In this document: positions 24,615 through 37,600 of the stretch, one piece after another | Layout: each line of letters begins with the position of its first letter | Numbering within the stretch: position 1 is the first letter of the stretch | Origin: Vigna angularis | Lineage: Eukaryota; Streptophyta; Magnoliopsida; Fabales; Fabaceae | NCBI RefSeq assembly: GCF_016808095.1 | Contig: NC_068972.1 | Location: 39,339,029 to 39,403,028 of the forward strand | Direction: 5' to 3' | DNA: 64,000 nt | Notes under the pieces: model-generated | Database searches by the model: none | The model's input: the letters and a program-made list of their open reading frames with translations, nothing else | Told to the model about the DNA's origin: nothing | Translations under genes and position numbers: made by a program

Positions 24615-25560
24615 CTAACACGTAGCAAATTATAGTAATTTATCTCTAATTTCTCCCTAATTAAATAGTAGAAAATTATAGGAATTTATCGTTAACCATT
24701 CCTAGGTGATTCGTAATAAATTATAACAACTTATCCCTATATTAAATTATAGCGTTATTGATAAAATTATGGCTAGATTAAATTTCTTTCAAATTTGATT
24801 AAAGTATTATAAAATTTATCTGCCAATTTTCTTTTTTAAGAGAATATGTATGGAAAGCTTAGAAAATATTGTAACTTATTTTGCTTCTTTTAATATAAAG
24901 TTCAAATAAAAAATAATGAGTAAGACTTTTATACAAAAATATTTTATAAAAAAATTGATAAATTTCTTGCAAATTGTTATTTATAACAAACAAAATTTTT
25001 AATTATTTTTTGAAAAAAATTAGCTAGAAATATTTGTATTCCTAATAGTGATACCATTCAAATTGGAAAGAAAACAATATTGTTTTAGTTAAATATCTTT
25101 TATAATTTTGAAAACTTATCTAATAAATGTAATTGATAAATAAAAAGTTATGTTACGTGATAATAAAATATATTAGTGATAGTTTGATAATATATTAATA
25201 TCTTATTTATTAAAAAAACATATATTCCTTTGTAATATAATTTTGTTAAAATTTTAAGATAAATAAATTAGTGAGAGAATATTTTGGATATTATTTCCTT
25301 GCTAAATATATGTTTTATTTGTTAGCTATGGATTAGCAACAAAATTATTTCGTAACCAAACAAAATTAAATTTTGTTACGAAATAATGACACAAAATACA
25401 CTTTTATCAAACTATAGTTAATTATTTCAAGTTGGCTATTGTATTTTTGAGTTGTTATTCGCTCACTAAATAGTAAAAAATATTTTTCCTTTGTTAATTT
25501 CTTTAGCTAACTACCAATTTTGTTATAGAATAATAATTTATCATCATAATCTATTACATC
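24615..25560. other. AT-rich spacer
   Basis: No gene or clear element; AT-rich with repeated AATTTATC/AACAAAATT words. Confidence 0.5.
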
Positions 25561-25569
25561 TCTAAGATA

Positions 25570-26130
25570 GTTAAAAATAATATCTTATAACTCCAATCTT
25601 ATAACCCTCAAATGTTGGTAGAGAGAATTTAACTCAACCTCTCCCACAATCCCTTCTAACCTTACTATTAAACTCCCTTATAACTCCAAGATAGTTATAA
25701 ATAACATCTTATAATATAATAATTAATTGTTTGCTTAATATCTCCAATATATAAATAATATCTTATAATATAATAATTAATATCTTATGATATAGTTTGT
25801 TATCTTGAAATAATAAAATCTCTATAACAAATCTGTATATATATTTATTGATGAGTCCAAAAAACCTATAAATACATCATCTCACAATAAGAAATACTCA
25901 CTCAGTTTCCTTTTGAACACCTAATTTTCACACTTAATTCTTACTTAATTTTCTTATTTACTCTCTTATATTAATTTATATTGTTCCTTATTTGAGTGAC
26001 GAAAGATTTTTTGAAGATTAATATTTTTGTTTTTATTTGAAACTTAATAGTTTCCTCCATGAGACATAGTTGTTGAGATCATCATACTCTCATACTCTCT
26101 TTAGACATCTTGACAAAATCCGATAAAAAT
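25570..26130 (+). mobile_element. LTR-like relic
   Basis: A CCTATAAATACA box at about 25867 is followed ~120 bp downstream by TTGAGTGACGAAAG then ATTTTTTGAAG, a diverged form of the U5-like motif seen at 18673 and 62547. Two TCTCCAA..ATAAATAA blocks sit upstream. No paired LTR or coding domain is present. Tentative. Confidence 0.35.
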
Positions 26131-26630
26131 AGAATAAATAATAAATAATCCTTAAAAAGGAAAAAAATCACAATTTTGCAATGTAATAAAAGTGTTGGAA
26201 TAAAATTGGATTTATTTACTGTTAACTGTTTTTAAATATGAGTTGCGAGAATTGTGTATGGTATTTTGAGAAAACTATAATTTATAACAGATATTCTTTT
26301 TCTTAAAAAAGAAAGAGTTTTTTTTAATTTGAAAATGTTTTAAACCTAAATATATATAAGGCTTCAAGATTCTTCATATTTGGCTCTCGTCCTCTTGTTC
26401 ATAACTTTTCTTTTTACAAATTAGGCTTTTTTCTCTTCCAAATATGCTTATTCCATAAACTTTGGATCTCAAGAAAAAGTATGTGACATGGATTACTTTG
26501 GCAACCATTACACCCTTTATGACCACACATTGCTGAGTAAAAGGGCGAAATAATAGCATAAACACACACACACAAATAATAATAAAAATAATAAAAAAAA
26601 TAAAAATTATTGATAAATAGTGGATCCCTT
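26131..26630. other. Upstream region of FAD2
   Basis: AT-rich sequence that probably contains the FAD2 promoter. No confident single element is picked out, and the 65-codon minus-strand frame at 26374-26571 is not convincing. Confidence 0.4.
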
Positions 26631-26756
26631 CATTCGATGGAAAGTATTATTATACTTCCTTTCGTCTCTCTTCTCAGACATTCTTCTGCCACCCTTTCTC
26701 CCTTTCAGACAGAGGGAGAAAGATAAGTTACCTTTCACTTTTCATCTCTTATTCAG

Positions 26757-26795
26757 GTTTTTCACCTTATTTATGTTTCATATTCTTTTTCTTCT

Positions 26796-26862
<67 letters not shown>

Positions 26863-28496
26863 TCATGCTAGTTTTTTCATCTAAGATCTAAAGGATCTAA
26901 TAATCATTGCTTCTTCTTCTTTTTCTGTTCTTAATTTACCTTCTGATTCTAATTAAAGTTGATTAATCTGCTTGTTTCATGTTTTAATGTTCATTTGGTT
27001 CAAGGTTTTCAAAATTTTCAATTCCAATCATTATACATACCATTAAATTCGATCATTTTCTCAGTCAAGATGGTCATTTTTTTCCTTCTGATTAATGATG
27101 GTTACATTAATAGTTTTTGAATATTTTTAGGTAGGAAAGGCTAAATATGGGAATATATATGTGACGTGTGGTTTTTGAAGTGAATATATTATTAATGTTA
27201 TTTTTTGTTAAGTTGAAATATATTTGATCTTTTATCAAATTTGTCCCATTTGTCTTCATATTTAAGTGTTCCGTAATGCATAATTTTCTAAAGAAACTGT
27301 TAACAAAGTCCTTTTCTGATTATTAAAAGTCTGTTAATAATAAATTTAACATTTTGCTCCAAGAAAAATATATCCATATGCTTTGTGTTTTTCAATCAAT
27401 CTAGTCCATGATAATTTATTTTAGAATTATAACTTTGGTTTCTTTTAACTTTTATTTACGATTTTATTTTTTTATGTGATTTCAGCATTTAAATTTTAAA
27501 ACATGCTAATTTTGATTCAATTTTAATTTTTTTACACTTTTTATTTATTTTTCTTCTAATCATATATTTAAACTTAGCAAATTTATTTAAGATATCATCA
27601 AGAAATAATTTCATTAATTAAAATATAAATTTGAAAAACAAAAACATAGATCATAAATTGAAAAAAAGTTAAAAACTCTAAAATTACTATAATTAAAATT
27701 AAGAGACATGAACAAAAAAAGGAATCAAAACTACAAAGTGTAAAATATAATTTATAAGTTGACCACGCATACATAATTCCCATGTGATTGTTATATAATA
27801 AACTATGTTTTATGATATTATTTACAACCTCATGAAATTATTTTAATACAGAAAATATGTTATCCTTTTGGTGAAGTAGATAATTACAAAATTAACCATT
27901 TGTTTACATTGACTTGGTTACCATACTCCACATACACTTGACACGTTCGTAGCCAGGACTTATTCTCGTGTAAAAATCAATTTTCTTCTCACTTTTCACA
28001 ACGTGAAAGTATTGCTAAACGTGCATTAGAACCCTAAAACTTTATATTGCAAATTCAACTTTTCCTATATTTAGTACTACATAGCCCTATTTTTAATTTT
28101 ACACGAATCCACCAGCTTCCAAGGTAAATGCAAGCCTTCAGTTTTTCATCACCACACGCTTTAGTCTATATATCAATGTTAGCTTTAGAAAAAGATGATC
28201 AAATTCTTCCTATAAAATGACCATGATGTTCAGGGACTTTCAGGAAAAATCTTAACGTATAATAATTGTTTCTAATCATATACTTTTATTTATAAAATTT
28301 TAATATTAATGTACTATTTTATTGTTTTAACCCATCATTACTCTTAAGACATTTAAGGTGATCCAGAATTTCTTGTAACTCAAACACTTTATAACTTTCA
28401 CTTCTCATCGTGTTGTTGTTTTATATGAACAATCATAAGAATCTTTGGTTGTCTTATTTCTTAAAAGTGTGCACCAAAACTTTCTGTTAATTGCAG
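26757..28496 (+). other. Probable leader (5'UTR) intron of FAD2
   Basis: A donor at ATTCAG|GTTTTT (GT at 26757) and an acceptor TTAATTGCAG|GTTGCG (AG ends 28496) would join a CT-rich non-coding exon to an 11-bp leader just before the ATG. Plant FAD2 genes characteristically carry one large intron in the 5'UTR, ending close to the start codon, which is what the acceptor position shows. The donor choice is less certain. The (TA)n run lies inside it. Confidence 0.5.
26799..26859. repeat. (TA)n microsatellite
   Basis: About 30 TA units, inside the probable FAD2 leader intron, near its 5' end. Confidence 0.95.
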
Positions 28497-28507
28497 GTTG
28501 CGTGAAA

Positions 28508-29665
28508 ATGGGAGGTGGTGGCCGAAGCTCTGCTCCAAAACAGAGAAACTCCGGTGAAGATGTGGTTTGGAAGAAGCGCGTTCCACACGAAAAACCACCG
28601 TTCAGTCTGAGCAAAGTGAAGAAAGCGATTCCGCCGCACTGTTTCGAGCGTTCGGTGGTTCGTTCCTTCTCCTACGTCTTCTACGACCTGGCCATAGCCT
28701 CGTGTCTTCTCTACGTGGCGCTAAACTACTTCTCAACCCTTCCCCATAACCTCTCCCTCTTGGCCTGGCCCCTATACTGGATCCTTCAAGGTTCCATCCT
28801 CACCGGTGTTTGGGTCATAGCGCACGAGTGTGGCCACCACGCTTTCAGCGATTACCAGTGGCTCGATGACACGGTTGGTCTCGTTCTCCATTCGTTTCTT
28901 CTCGTGCCCTATTTTTCCTGGAAATATAGCCACCGCCGCCACCACTCCAACACGGGGTCCCTCGAACGCGACGAAGTGTTTGTGCCGAAAACAAAGTCCA
29001 GCGTTGGTTGGCATTCTAAGTACCTCAACAACCCTGCTGGGAGAGTTCTCACTCTTGCCATCACCCTAACCCTAGGTTGGCCTCTCTACTTGGCCTTCAA
29101 CGTTTCGGGTCGGAGCTACGAGCGTTTCGCCTGCCACTATGACCCTTATGGCCCCATTTACTCCGACCGCGAAAGGCTTCAGATTTACGTCTCCGATGTA
29201 GGGGTTCTGGCCGTGTGTTACGGCCTCTACAAGTTTGTGTTGGCAAAAGGGTTCCTTTGGGTGGTTTGTGTCTATGGGGTGCCTCTGATGGTGGTAAATG
29301 CGTTGTTGGTGTTGATCACTTTCTTGCAGCACACTCACCCTGCGGTTCCTCACTACGATTCCGCGGAGTGGGATTGGCTGAGAGGCGCATTGGCCACCGT
29401 GGACAGAGATTACGGGATTCTGAACAAGGTTCTTCATAACATCACTGACACACACGTGGCACATCACTTGTTCTCCACGATGCCGCATTACCATGCAATG
29501 GAAGCCACCAAAGCTATAAAACCAATTCTGGGAGATTATTATCACTTTGATGGCACTCCTATCTATAAGGCAATGTGGAGAGAGGCAAGAGAGTGCATGT
29601 ACGTTGAGACTGATGAAAAGTCTAAGAACAGTGGTGTTTACTGGTACAACAATCAACTGGATTGA
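28508..29665 (+). CDS. FAD2: Omega-6 oleate desaturase FAD2 (endoplasmic reticulum)
   Basis: A single uninterrupted frame of 385 aa, the usual FAD2 length. It introduces the delta-12 double bond into oleate on phosphatidylcholine in the ER, giving linoleate. Three histidine boxes bind the di-iron centre: HECGHH 106-111, HRRHH 142-146, HVAHH 316-320. Hydrophobic spans lie around 55-105, 120-140, 182-200 and 225-275. The start MGGGGRSS is chosen over an in-frame ATG 63 bp upstream because the acceptor TTGCAG lies between the two and FAD2 proteins begin MGxGGR. It looks closer to the constitutive soybean FAD2-2 type ([27 protein letters not shown]) than to the seed FAD2-1 type, from memory. The C-terminus YNNQLD differs from the usual YNNKL-type ER signal. 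No frame break. Confidence 0.97.
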   Translation: MGGGGRSSAPKQRNSGEDVVWKKRVPHEKPPFSLSKVKKAIPPHCFERSVVRSFSYVFYDLAIASCLLYVALNYFSTLPHNLSLLAWPLYWILQGSILTGVWVIAHECGHHAFSDYQWLDDTVGLVLHSFLLVPYFSWKYSHRRHHSNTGSLERDEVFVPKTKSSVGWHSKYLNNPAGRVLTLAITLTLGWPLYLAFNVSGRSYERFACHYDPYGPIYSDRERLQIYVSDVGVLAVCYGLYKFVLAKGFLWVVCVYGVPLMVVNALLVLITFLQHTHPAVPHYDSAEWDWLRGALATVDRDYGILNKVLHNITDTHVAHHLFSTMPHYHAMEATKAIKPILGDYYHFDGTPIYKAMWREARECMYVETDEKSKNSGVYWYNNQLD

Positions 29666-29945
29666 GTAGAGGTTCTTCAGACTTGAGACAGTTTAGGTTG
29701 TTTTCTGTTTTACCTCTAATCATGGTTATGCGTCTTATAGAATCATTTTATGATTAGTGGTAATGTTGGTCGTAGAAAAGGACAGTGTATACTATACTAT
29801 ACTATGTTATGCTGATACGCATGGTGTGTTGAAATCAGCTTTCATATGGCTTTCACTTGATCGTTGGAAAAGCTAATAGTAGCTGGTTTCAGTTATATAG
29901 TAATATATTACAGTATATGTAATATAAATACATAATGTAATGAAA
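29666..29945 (+). other. FAD2 3'UTR
   Basis: Non-coding sequence after the stop. The AATATAAATAC..AATGTAATG stretch near 29920 is a plausible poly(A) region; no exact site can be set. Confidence 0.4.
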
Positions 29946-32880
29946 AGAAAGTGGAGCTTTTGTTTTTACTTTTGTTCTTCTTCTTTTTGTCTCTGTCATG
30001 TTTATAAGTTATTCATACCTCTCAAATTTTCATTGAGGAATTGCGATCATACTATGTTCAGGTTTGAGGAATGTTCTTATCATAAAATAAAGCTAGATTT
30101 GACCATGTTATATATTAAAAGGTTATCTTCTTAAATTTGAAGACTAAGAATAATTTTAAAAGTAGTTTAGAGGACAAGAAACAGAGAGCATGGAAGAAGA
30201 TACAGAGAAAACAGAGGAAGTGGGAAAGAGAGAAAAGTTCTTTTTGCAATAAAAGTTGAAGAGTAATAATTTTTTACCCACCTAAATTTTTTACATTCAA
30301 ATTAAACATACAAAAGTTTACACTTTTACCTTTATGTTATGTGTGGTGTCATGATACCTTTACTCAAAGTTTAGTCATATCTTCTTCTTCATTTTTACAT
30401 TTCATTGAAAAAATTATAAAAGCTAATTACCACTGCAACTGCTAACTTTCGTTAATATATAGAAGGATAAACATGTAAGAACATATATAACTTTACCACA
30501 ACAATTATTTAGATAAAGTTTTTTAACTGTTAAATTTTTTTTTTTATTTCTATTTTTCTGAAATGGAGTTTCATTTAGGACAGTTACCAGAACAAGGATA
30601 TTTATTAAAGACTATATAGGTGGAGTATGAACTAATTAATTCAAACATAAACTAGTGAACCCAAAATAAATAATTAGTATATTAACTTTGTAATTTTAGA
30701 CAATGTTTGGCAAAAGCTAAATGAATAAAACGAGAAGAAATATGAAAAAAAAAATTAACTAGCTACAAAATACAAGTGTTTGGTAAAATTATTCTTTAAC
30801 ACATTTAATATATTAAAAATGATAGAAAAAGTTTAAATGGTATTTTATTTCAAAATTAATTATTTTATATTGATAAAAATATATTTAGGATATTATAATT
30901 TACAATGATAATTAATTTAAAAATATTGTAACTTTTATTTATATAAAGTATTTTAATTAATAGTTTAGTTTAATTAGTTAATGGTTTTAAAATGTTGTCT
31001 ATTCTATTATTAATCTTAGGAGACAACTTAAATATTTTTTTAATCAAATCTAAAATAAAAATAAGAGGCTTAAGTGAACGACATATTTTTATTATTTTGA
31101 TTTATATCTTATAATATAACAATATGAATCTCATTTAAAAGGGCACAAAACACAATTTTAATAAGTTCCATAAGGTCAATAAAACAGAAAAGATTCAGCT
31201 AATGTTTAAAAATAAAAAGTTACTTGAAGTACATAAAAATAATAGTGTTAGTCAAACATGATTTAGAATAGCTTCATTAAGTTAAATAATCATGGTCATT
31301 ATTCTGGAAATAATATAATAAGTTAAAATTAAATATATTAGGATATTATCTTAATATAAAATATAAAAAACCAAATATTTTTAAACATTAACATATACAA
31401 AGAGGAGGAATTAAATTATTTGAAAAGTAACTAAATATCGTCTCCATGTGGTGCAATTTCTATAATTGTGATGATTTCAAGAGAGTTTCTTAAATAAACA
31501 ATATTTTTTAATTAGTTTGTAATTATTAAAAAATTTATTCATCTTTCACACTTACAATATTATTTAAGTAGAACCTCAGTTTCAACTAATTAAAGTGATA
31601 ACAAACAAATTTCTTAAATTTACGTGATAATGTGAAAATCGTCCATTTAATCTAAATACTTACCATTTATAAATTAAAATCACCTATCTATATTTTGTAT
31701 TTTTTTTCTGTTTAATAATTTTCGTCACATAATATACGATAACCTAACATCATTAATTTCATTTTATGTTATTAACATTGAAACATAAAGTTGTTCATAA
31801 GACATTGTTTTTCTTGTTTTAGTAGTTGGTATTGGAGAAAATTTAACTTTATTATTAAAAGTTAATATTTGTTTTAATATATGATCGGAAGCATGACTTA
31901 AAAAAATTGTACTTTAATACATGATTTTCATGTTAAATATTTTTTTAACTTCTTAAAAAGTCTTCTGTTAAAAAAAAAAATCAAAAGTCATGGATGTAAA
32001 CATAATTCCATAAATAAAAACTCAAAAATAAAAAATGGTGCATAAAAATACAACTCTACCAAAAAATAATTTAAAAATTATGCATACAAACATGAACTGT
32101 ATTGAAATATTTAGAAATCGTGAAACTAAGATGTTGAAAATAAAAATGTTCAACACAAAAGTCGAGTATGGAATTGCTTTTGGCATGATTTATTTACGTG
32201 CATAACTTTTTTTTTCAATTTCAATAAAAAAAGTAGTCAAATTACACTAATTTAATAATTTTTTGTAGTTTTGATCTTAAATAAATTCATATGATTCCAT
32301 AGTCGGCTTTACAAAATTCCAAATTTAACGGCAAAATAGGCGCATCAAATTAAATGAACCTAATTCAGGTTTAAAGTCTTTTTCTGTGCCTACTTAATTA
32401 AATAGTCATGTCTGCTTAATAAATAATTATTTAGTATTTTTTTTCCTCTTTCTTTTATTTGTATTTTCCTTCTTATTAATTTATATTATTTGTACTAAAT
32501 GTTTATTATCTGCGTGGATGGTTAATTTCCATTTAAAAAAGCTGACTTAACCATTCACAGTAGAGTTTTATCTTTTAATGATATTTTTTTAATTCACAAA
32601 TTATAAAGTTAAAGATTTTATATTATATAGAGAGCATGTTACTTAACAATTTGTGAATAAAGTGGTTTTAATGGTAACTACCGTATGAAGACATGGTAGT
32701 TGTTGTTGTGGGTCCTTCCACCATCTTGCTCCCTCCACTTTCCCAATCCTCTACAAAAAAAATTTTAATTATAAAATTAGTTTTTTTTACTTTTTAATTA
32801 TATTATTTACGTTAATTATAAAATTCTCTTCTTCCCCACGCACACACAGAGAGAGGGTGTAAATAAATTATAAATAAATA
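29946..32880. other. AT-rich intergenic DNA
   Basis: Nearly 3 kb of AT-rich sequence with no supportable gene, RNA or complete transposon. Confidence 0.6.
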
Positions 32881-32999
32881 AAAAAATTCTTATCAAAACA
32901 AAGATTACGATTTAGAAATAAAAAATCTTTATCAAAACAAAGATTACGATTTAGAAATAAAAAATCTTTATCAAAACAAAGATTACGATTTAGAAATAA
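32881..32999. repeat. Three tandem copies of a 39-bp unit
   Basis: Units at 32881-32919, 32920-32958 and 32959-32997, nearly identical (core CAAAACAAAGATTACGATTT). The high identity implies recent amplification. Confidence 0.93.
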
Positions 33000-33189
33000 G
33001 TGTTGCCGGTGCATATAAGATAACTGTTTGTAAAATACTATGTTGAATACACTATATTATTGTTTAAATTTATGAAACTTACTTGAGCCTCATTTGTGAT
33101 TCAGTAATTTCGAATATTTTAAACAATAAAAGAGGATGTATTAGAAGAACTGTAGTTGGGAATATACTGTTAGCATTCTTCGTATGTGC

Positions 33190-33640
33190 ACATCAATTGA
33201 TCTTTTTAAAGATAGGAGAAACGATAGCAACATCAACGTAGCAGTTAAGCGTTCTTTGGATTCTTAACACAATCATAGGCTACTAACTTTGACACTTCAA
33301 GAAGTGCATAACCCAACCCATTTCTGTGTAACTCTTCAGCAACACATACATTACTGAGGTATGCCCTGGTGACATAAGTTCCAGTGACCTATAACAGTGA
33401 AACATTTAAACAGTTACATGGTGGAACTGTACAAAATCAGAAAGCATAGAGACGATTTGTCAGTTTTCATGTCAAAACTCAAAACCTCTACTAGGCAAAA
33501 ACAAGCATACAAGTTTGGACATCAGGAGATAGGAAAATACCTCAGGCTTCAACCCCATAATTTCATCAGGAAGGCTCAAGCACTGATTAAGATCAAGAGT
33601 GGCAACTAAAATCCACTCCTCTCCGTTAGCAGAAAACTAC
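33190..33640 (-). pseudogene. GNAT-family N-acetyltransferase gene fragment
   Basis: Two exon-like blocks on the minus strand. Block 1 (about 33638-33541) reads ANGEEWILVATLDLNQCL then SLPDEIMGLKPE and ends at a good donor (GAG|GTATTT). Block 2 (33388-33245) follows an acceptor (TTATAG) and reads VTRAYLSNVCVAEELHRNGL then GYALLEVSKLVA, ending in a stop at 33245. The second block is acetyl-CoA-binding motif A of GNAT enzymes (VCV, then a hRxxGhG-type loop, here HRNGLG). A possible frame-shifted continuation, YVDVAI, follows. Upstream transit-peptide exons and the downstream motif B region are missing, so this is a truncated relic, probably of a plastid-type GNAT. Exon-intron spacing is kept, so it is not a processed retrocopy. 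Confidence 0.75.
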
Positions 33641-33814
33641 AGTTAGATATGTTAAGAAAGAAGAAACAGAACATACATACAGAGAGATACAGTCCTCATT
33701 TCTCTTCTCACAACTCTCTCAGCAACACCACCACCGTGACCCACGTCGGCCACAAGACTAACACCTGTCTCCTCATTTCTCTTCTTAAAAAACGGACATC
33801 ACGTTAACATAGTA

Positions 33815-34010
33815 GTCCATTCTTTATTTTATTCCATGTGAGACTTTGTTTATACCCAACATACGTACTCTGAGCTTGGGCTAAGCACTCACAAATTTGC
33901 TTTTGGTATCACTCCAAAAAGATCTCTTACAAGTGGAGGTATCTTATGTGTATATAAACTCATGTCCATCTCTTATTTTATTCGATATGAGACTTTGTTT
34001 GTACCCAACA
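33815..34010. repeat. 47-bp direct repeat pair ending ACCCAACA
   Basis: 33815-33861 and 33964-34010 match at about 42 of 47 positions, both ending TTTGTTTrTACCCAACA. On the minus strand they begin TGTTGGGTA, like LTR termini. The 149-bp spacing could mean a short or collapsed LTR element. Type uncertain. Confidence 0.6.
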
Positions 34011-37000
34011 GTTATGTGTATAAGACAGGAGGAAAAAATTTCACGTCTCTTTCCTCTCTAATTGTTAGGTGACAAGACAGTTTGGTGTTTGGTGGTAGAG
34101 AATTATAATGGGTTAACTATCTTTTAATAGTTAATTTACTTTTAAAATTAGAATTTGTTTTTCTTTATATATATATATATATATATAATTTATTCTTATA
34201 ATTTAGTAATATATAAAATACATCTTCTTCATTTAAAGACGTTAAGTTTTTTTTTTAAAGATGTATAAGAGTGATGTTGAATGAATTTAAACGTCTATAC
34301 ACATGGTTGTGTTTCTTAAATATTTAGTGTCGGATTAATTTTCTACTTTCTTTTATAACTAAATTGTCTCTATATTTTTTCGTGTATTTTTAAGTTTTGG
34401 TATTAATGTAAATAACGAATTTGACGTGAAGATTATTAATTTAATGCACCAATTTCGCAATTTGATTGTTTTCTTGGATCTTAGCATGAATCTCATGCCA
34501 TAACAAATTAATATTTTTTATTTATTTTAGATTTTTAGTGAATATGGAGATGGAATGTGATGACAATGGATGAAGTGAACAATAAAAATGATCAAATTCA
34601 AAATGGTAGATATGATGATCGATAAAATAGTAAGAACACTAAAGGAAATTGCAAAAAATAAATTATTCAAAAAAATAAAGGAATTTGTAACATAAAATGA
34701 AAGCGGTGATCCAAATTGCAAAAATCAACACCGAGTTAATTATTTTTACTGTTTGTGACGTTTCAAAATGTATGAATTGTTTCACAATTTATCACTCTTA
34801 TAAAATACAAAATAAATTTATTTATATTTTCTAACTCGTACTTGTACAATTATAATATTTGAATTCAAATTTGAGTAAATGACAAGTAACTATTCTCTCT
34901 TAACAGTTTAGAAGTTGAGTGTTAACATCACTAAATCTCTATAATAGTCATGGTTTTGTTTTTCTTGATTTGCTTCTTCACGTCGTCAATAATTATTGTT
35001 AATTTAAGTTTCCTTCTTCGGTCAACTTATTTACAAAGGATAATTACTTAGTCTCTAAAAAGTTACCTGAGAGATGATGTAACTTTTTGTTAGGACGTTC
35101 GTTTACTGTTTGCATGAGAGATGATGATAAAATTTGGTTAGGCCTGTGCATTGATGATGAATGTTGTGGTTAAATTCGGCAATTTAAGATGGAAATTGAA
35201 ATAACAATTCAATCAATTAATCAAAAACAAAAACCAAAAAATTATGATTAAATGAATTAGTTAAACAATCATAAGTAATCAATGGGTCTTCCAAGATGGC
35301 AGCCATCATTCTCTTTCCTCACATTGTCTCTCACATGAGGGGTTTCTTTTTCTATGCATATCAATTAGTGTGGTTCAGAAAAAAAGATGAAGAGCATCCT
35401 AAGTATAGAAAGGAAGATTGCCAAAGAAGAAGACGAGAAATAATAAAGGGAAAGAAAAAAGAGAAAAAAAATGTAAAACAAAAGAATGAAAGTATTTTTT
35501 TTTTCAAAAATTACTCGTGTCAACAACATGTTCAAACCCTTTTAAACTACTTACTTGTTTGTCAGTAAATCTTTAACATCGGTTAGCTCATGAAAATGTA
35601 ATCTGTACATTAATAAAGTATGAGGATGTAATTGTTATGAAATCGTAAGTTTAAAAACTAAAAATATATTTAATTGGAACGATAATGTTGATATTGAGAG
35701 TGATCAATTCAACTTTATCAATTTTTAAAAATGAAAAACAAAAGTTTTATCAAATTTTTTTAATAAGACACTATCAGTACAAATATAATACTTGTAATTA
35801 ATAAAATTCTCAATTAAGTAATTGCGGAAGAGAAATATCAAAATTACATCTTTTTGGTCTTTTAATTATCCTATATGGGCCCAAGGTCCAAACATAGCAT
35901 CATGGAAGGTTGGTGTTTCAAAAACAAGATTTTCTTTCTACACCACATATTTTCTTCGTGTATTGGATTTTGTCAAAATCATGGATAAACATTTTCAAGA
36001 ATGACTATTCATAATTATTGTTAAAAGGAATTATTTAATATAAGCATCATTTACATAATCCATATAAGACATTCCAAAAATATCTATTTTGGAATTATAC
36101 TTTTCAATATTTTAGATATGTTGAAAAGAACAAAGAAAAAGAAAACTAGATAACAAATAAGAGGTTAGGAATGTTTCAAAATGCATAACCTAAAAGTTAT
36201 ATTTTTTAAATTATACATTCCAAAACGGAGTTAAATAGTTTAGAAACAACCATTTCAAAATATAATTAAATACGTTTTGAAGCTATGTAAAATAACCATT
36301 AATTACATAATTTTGGATAAGCTATTCAAAATTATATATGTTCCAGAATTTGTAATCTGAAAGGACATTTTTATTATTCTATTTGTGTTAAAAAGGAAAA
36401 AATAGGAATTTAAAAATATGGACGTGTAGAAGAAAAGGTGGAGTGCATAAAGAAAGATATCTTAAAGAATGACACTTGAACAGAAGCCTACTATTAGCAC
36501 CCCACATTAAAATTTAAACCCTATCATCAAAGTGAAAAAAAAAACATTAAAATATTTCCAATGCAATTCCACGAGTGATTATATTTATTAATCGACTTAG
36601 TCATTTATAATTTTTAACCCTTTTTCATTTAATTAACTTTATTATATATATATATTACACAAATGGAATTGCATAATTAATTATGGTAGATTATTAAGTT
36701 CAATTTGCTTCTGATAGAGTAGAAAATCCTTACTTTTTCTATGATTAAAATAGAATTTTAGAAAGGTGAAGATGGAAAGGTTACATTTCTATGTTTGTTA
36801 AAAAAATTTAAAAGTTATTGAATCCTGAAAAAGTTGTAATTAATATTTTTAAATCTGAATAAATTTCAATTGATTTTACTTTGTTTTGCATCAATAATAC
36901 AATAGTATGCATAAAACTATTAAATAAATATGATTTCATAATTTTAAAAGCCAAATTAAAATAGCACTACAACCTCTATCCAAGAGCCACAATATAATTC

Positions 37001-37190
37001 AGCAACTCAAAATTATTTATTATTTTAATATAAAATAAATAAATCAGAATTGTATATGTTTCTGCAAGTAATTAAGTAAATAATTTATACAAAAAACCTT
37101 GGTAAAAAGATATTTTTATTTTAAGACTTAAAAGCAAATAAAAAATCAATTTACTATAATTAAAGTCGATTTTATATATTAGAATTTCAT
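34011..37190. other. AT-rich intergenic DNA
   Basis: No supported gene. Includes a short (TA)n run near 34167-34188 and a segment (36020-36350) with repeated TTCCAAAA/TTTTGGAA words that may be an old transposon. Confidence 0.5.
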
Positions 37191-37600
37191 AATTATCCAA
37201 TAGAGAGTGATGTAGCGCGTGCACTGGAAAAAGAGATTCCAGCTAAGGAAAAGAATGGAAGTGCAAGTGCACGAACAGTGAACATGGAACCACGTCAAAC
37301 AACAACAACATGGCACAACTCACGCACATAACATTGCTGCTGCACTTATATGATCTTCTAACTCACACACGTCGCCCACGTGGCCAACGGTTCCATGTCT
37401 GCAAACAAAAGAATACGATGTGGTCCTTCTGTAGCTGATGATCACACTTATTACAAAATCATCTTAAGATCACACGGTTGCCATTGGAACACTTTCATCA
37501 TATCATACTTGCTACCACGTACAAATAATCATCCCTTTTTCGTGTTTCTCATTCTTCAACCCTAATTCTTCTCTCTCTTCTCAACCTTTGGTTGACACAT
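37191..37600. other. Less AT-rich, promoter-like island without a gene
   Basis: Higher GC than its surroundings, with a CCACGTGG palindrome at 37377-37384 and further CACG/GTGC words. No long frame or recognisable RNA is attached. Confidence 0.35.

Noticed and set aside
26620..26859. 79-codon plus-strand frame ending in Ile-Tyr repeats
   Set aside because: It overlaps the probable FAD2 leader exon and the (TA)n run; compositional artefact.
28445..28507. Upstream in-frame start for FAD2 adding 21 residues
   Set aside because: A leader-intron acceptor lies between it and MGGGG, and FAD2 proteins begin at the latter.
29072..29656. 194-codon minus-strand frame
   Set aside because: Antisense shadow of FAD2, whose plus-strand reading is certain.
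35296..35568. 90-codon Lys-rich frame
   Set aside because: The composition follows an AAG/AAA-rich stretch; no domain and no gene context.
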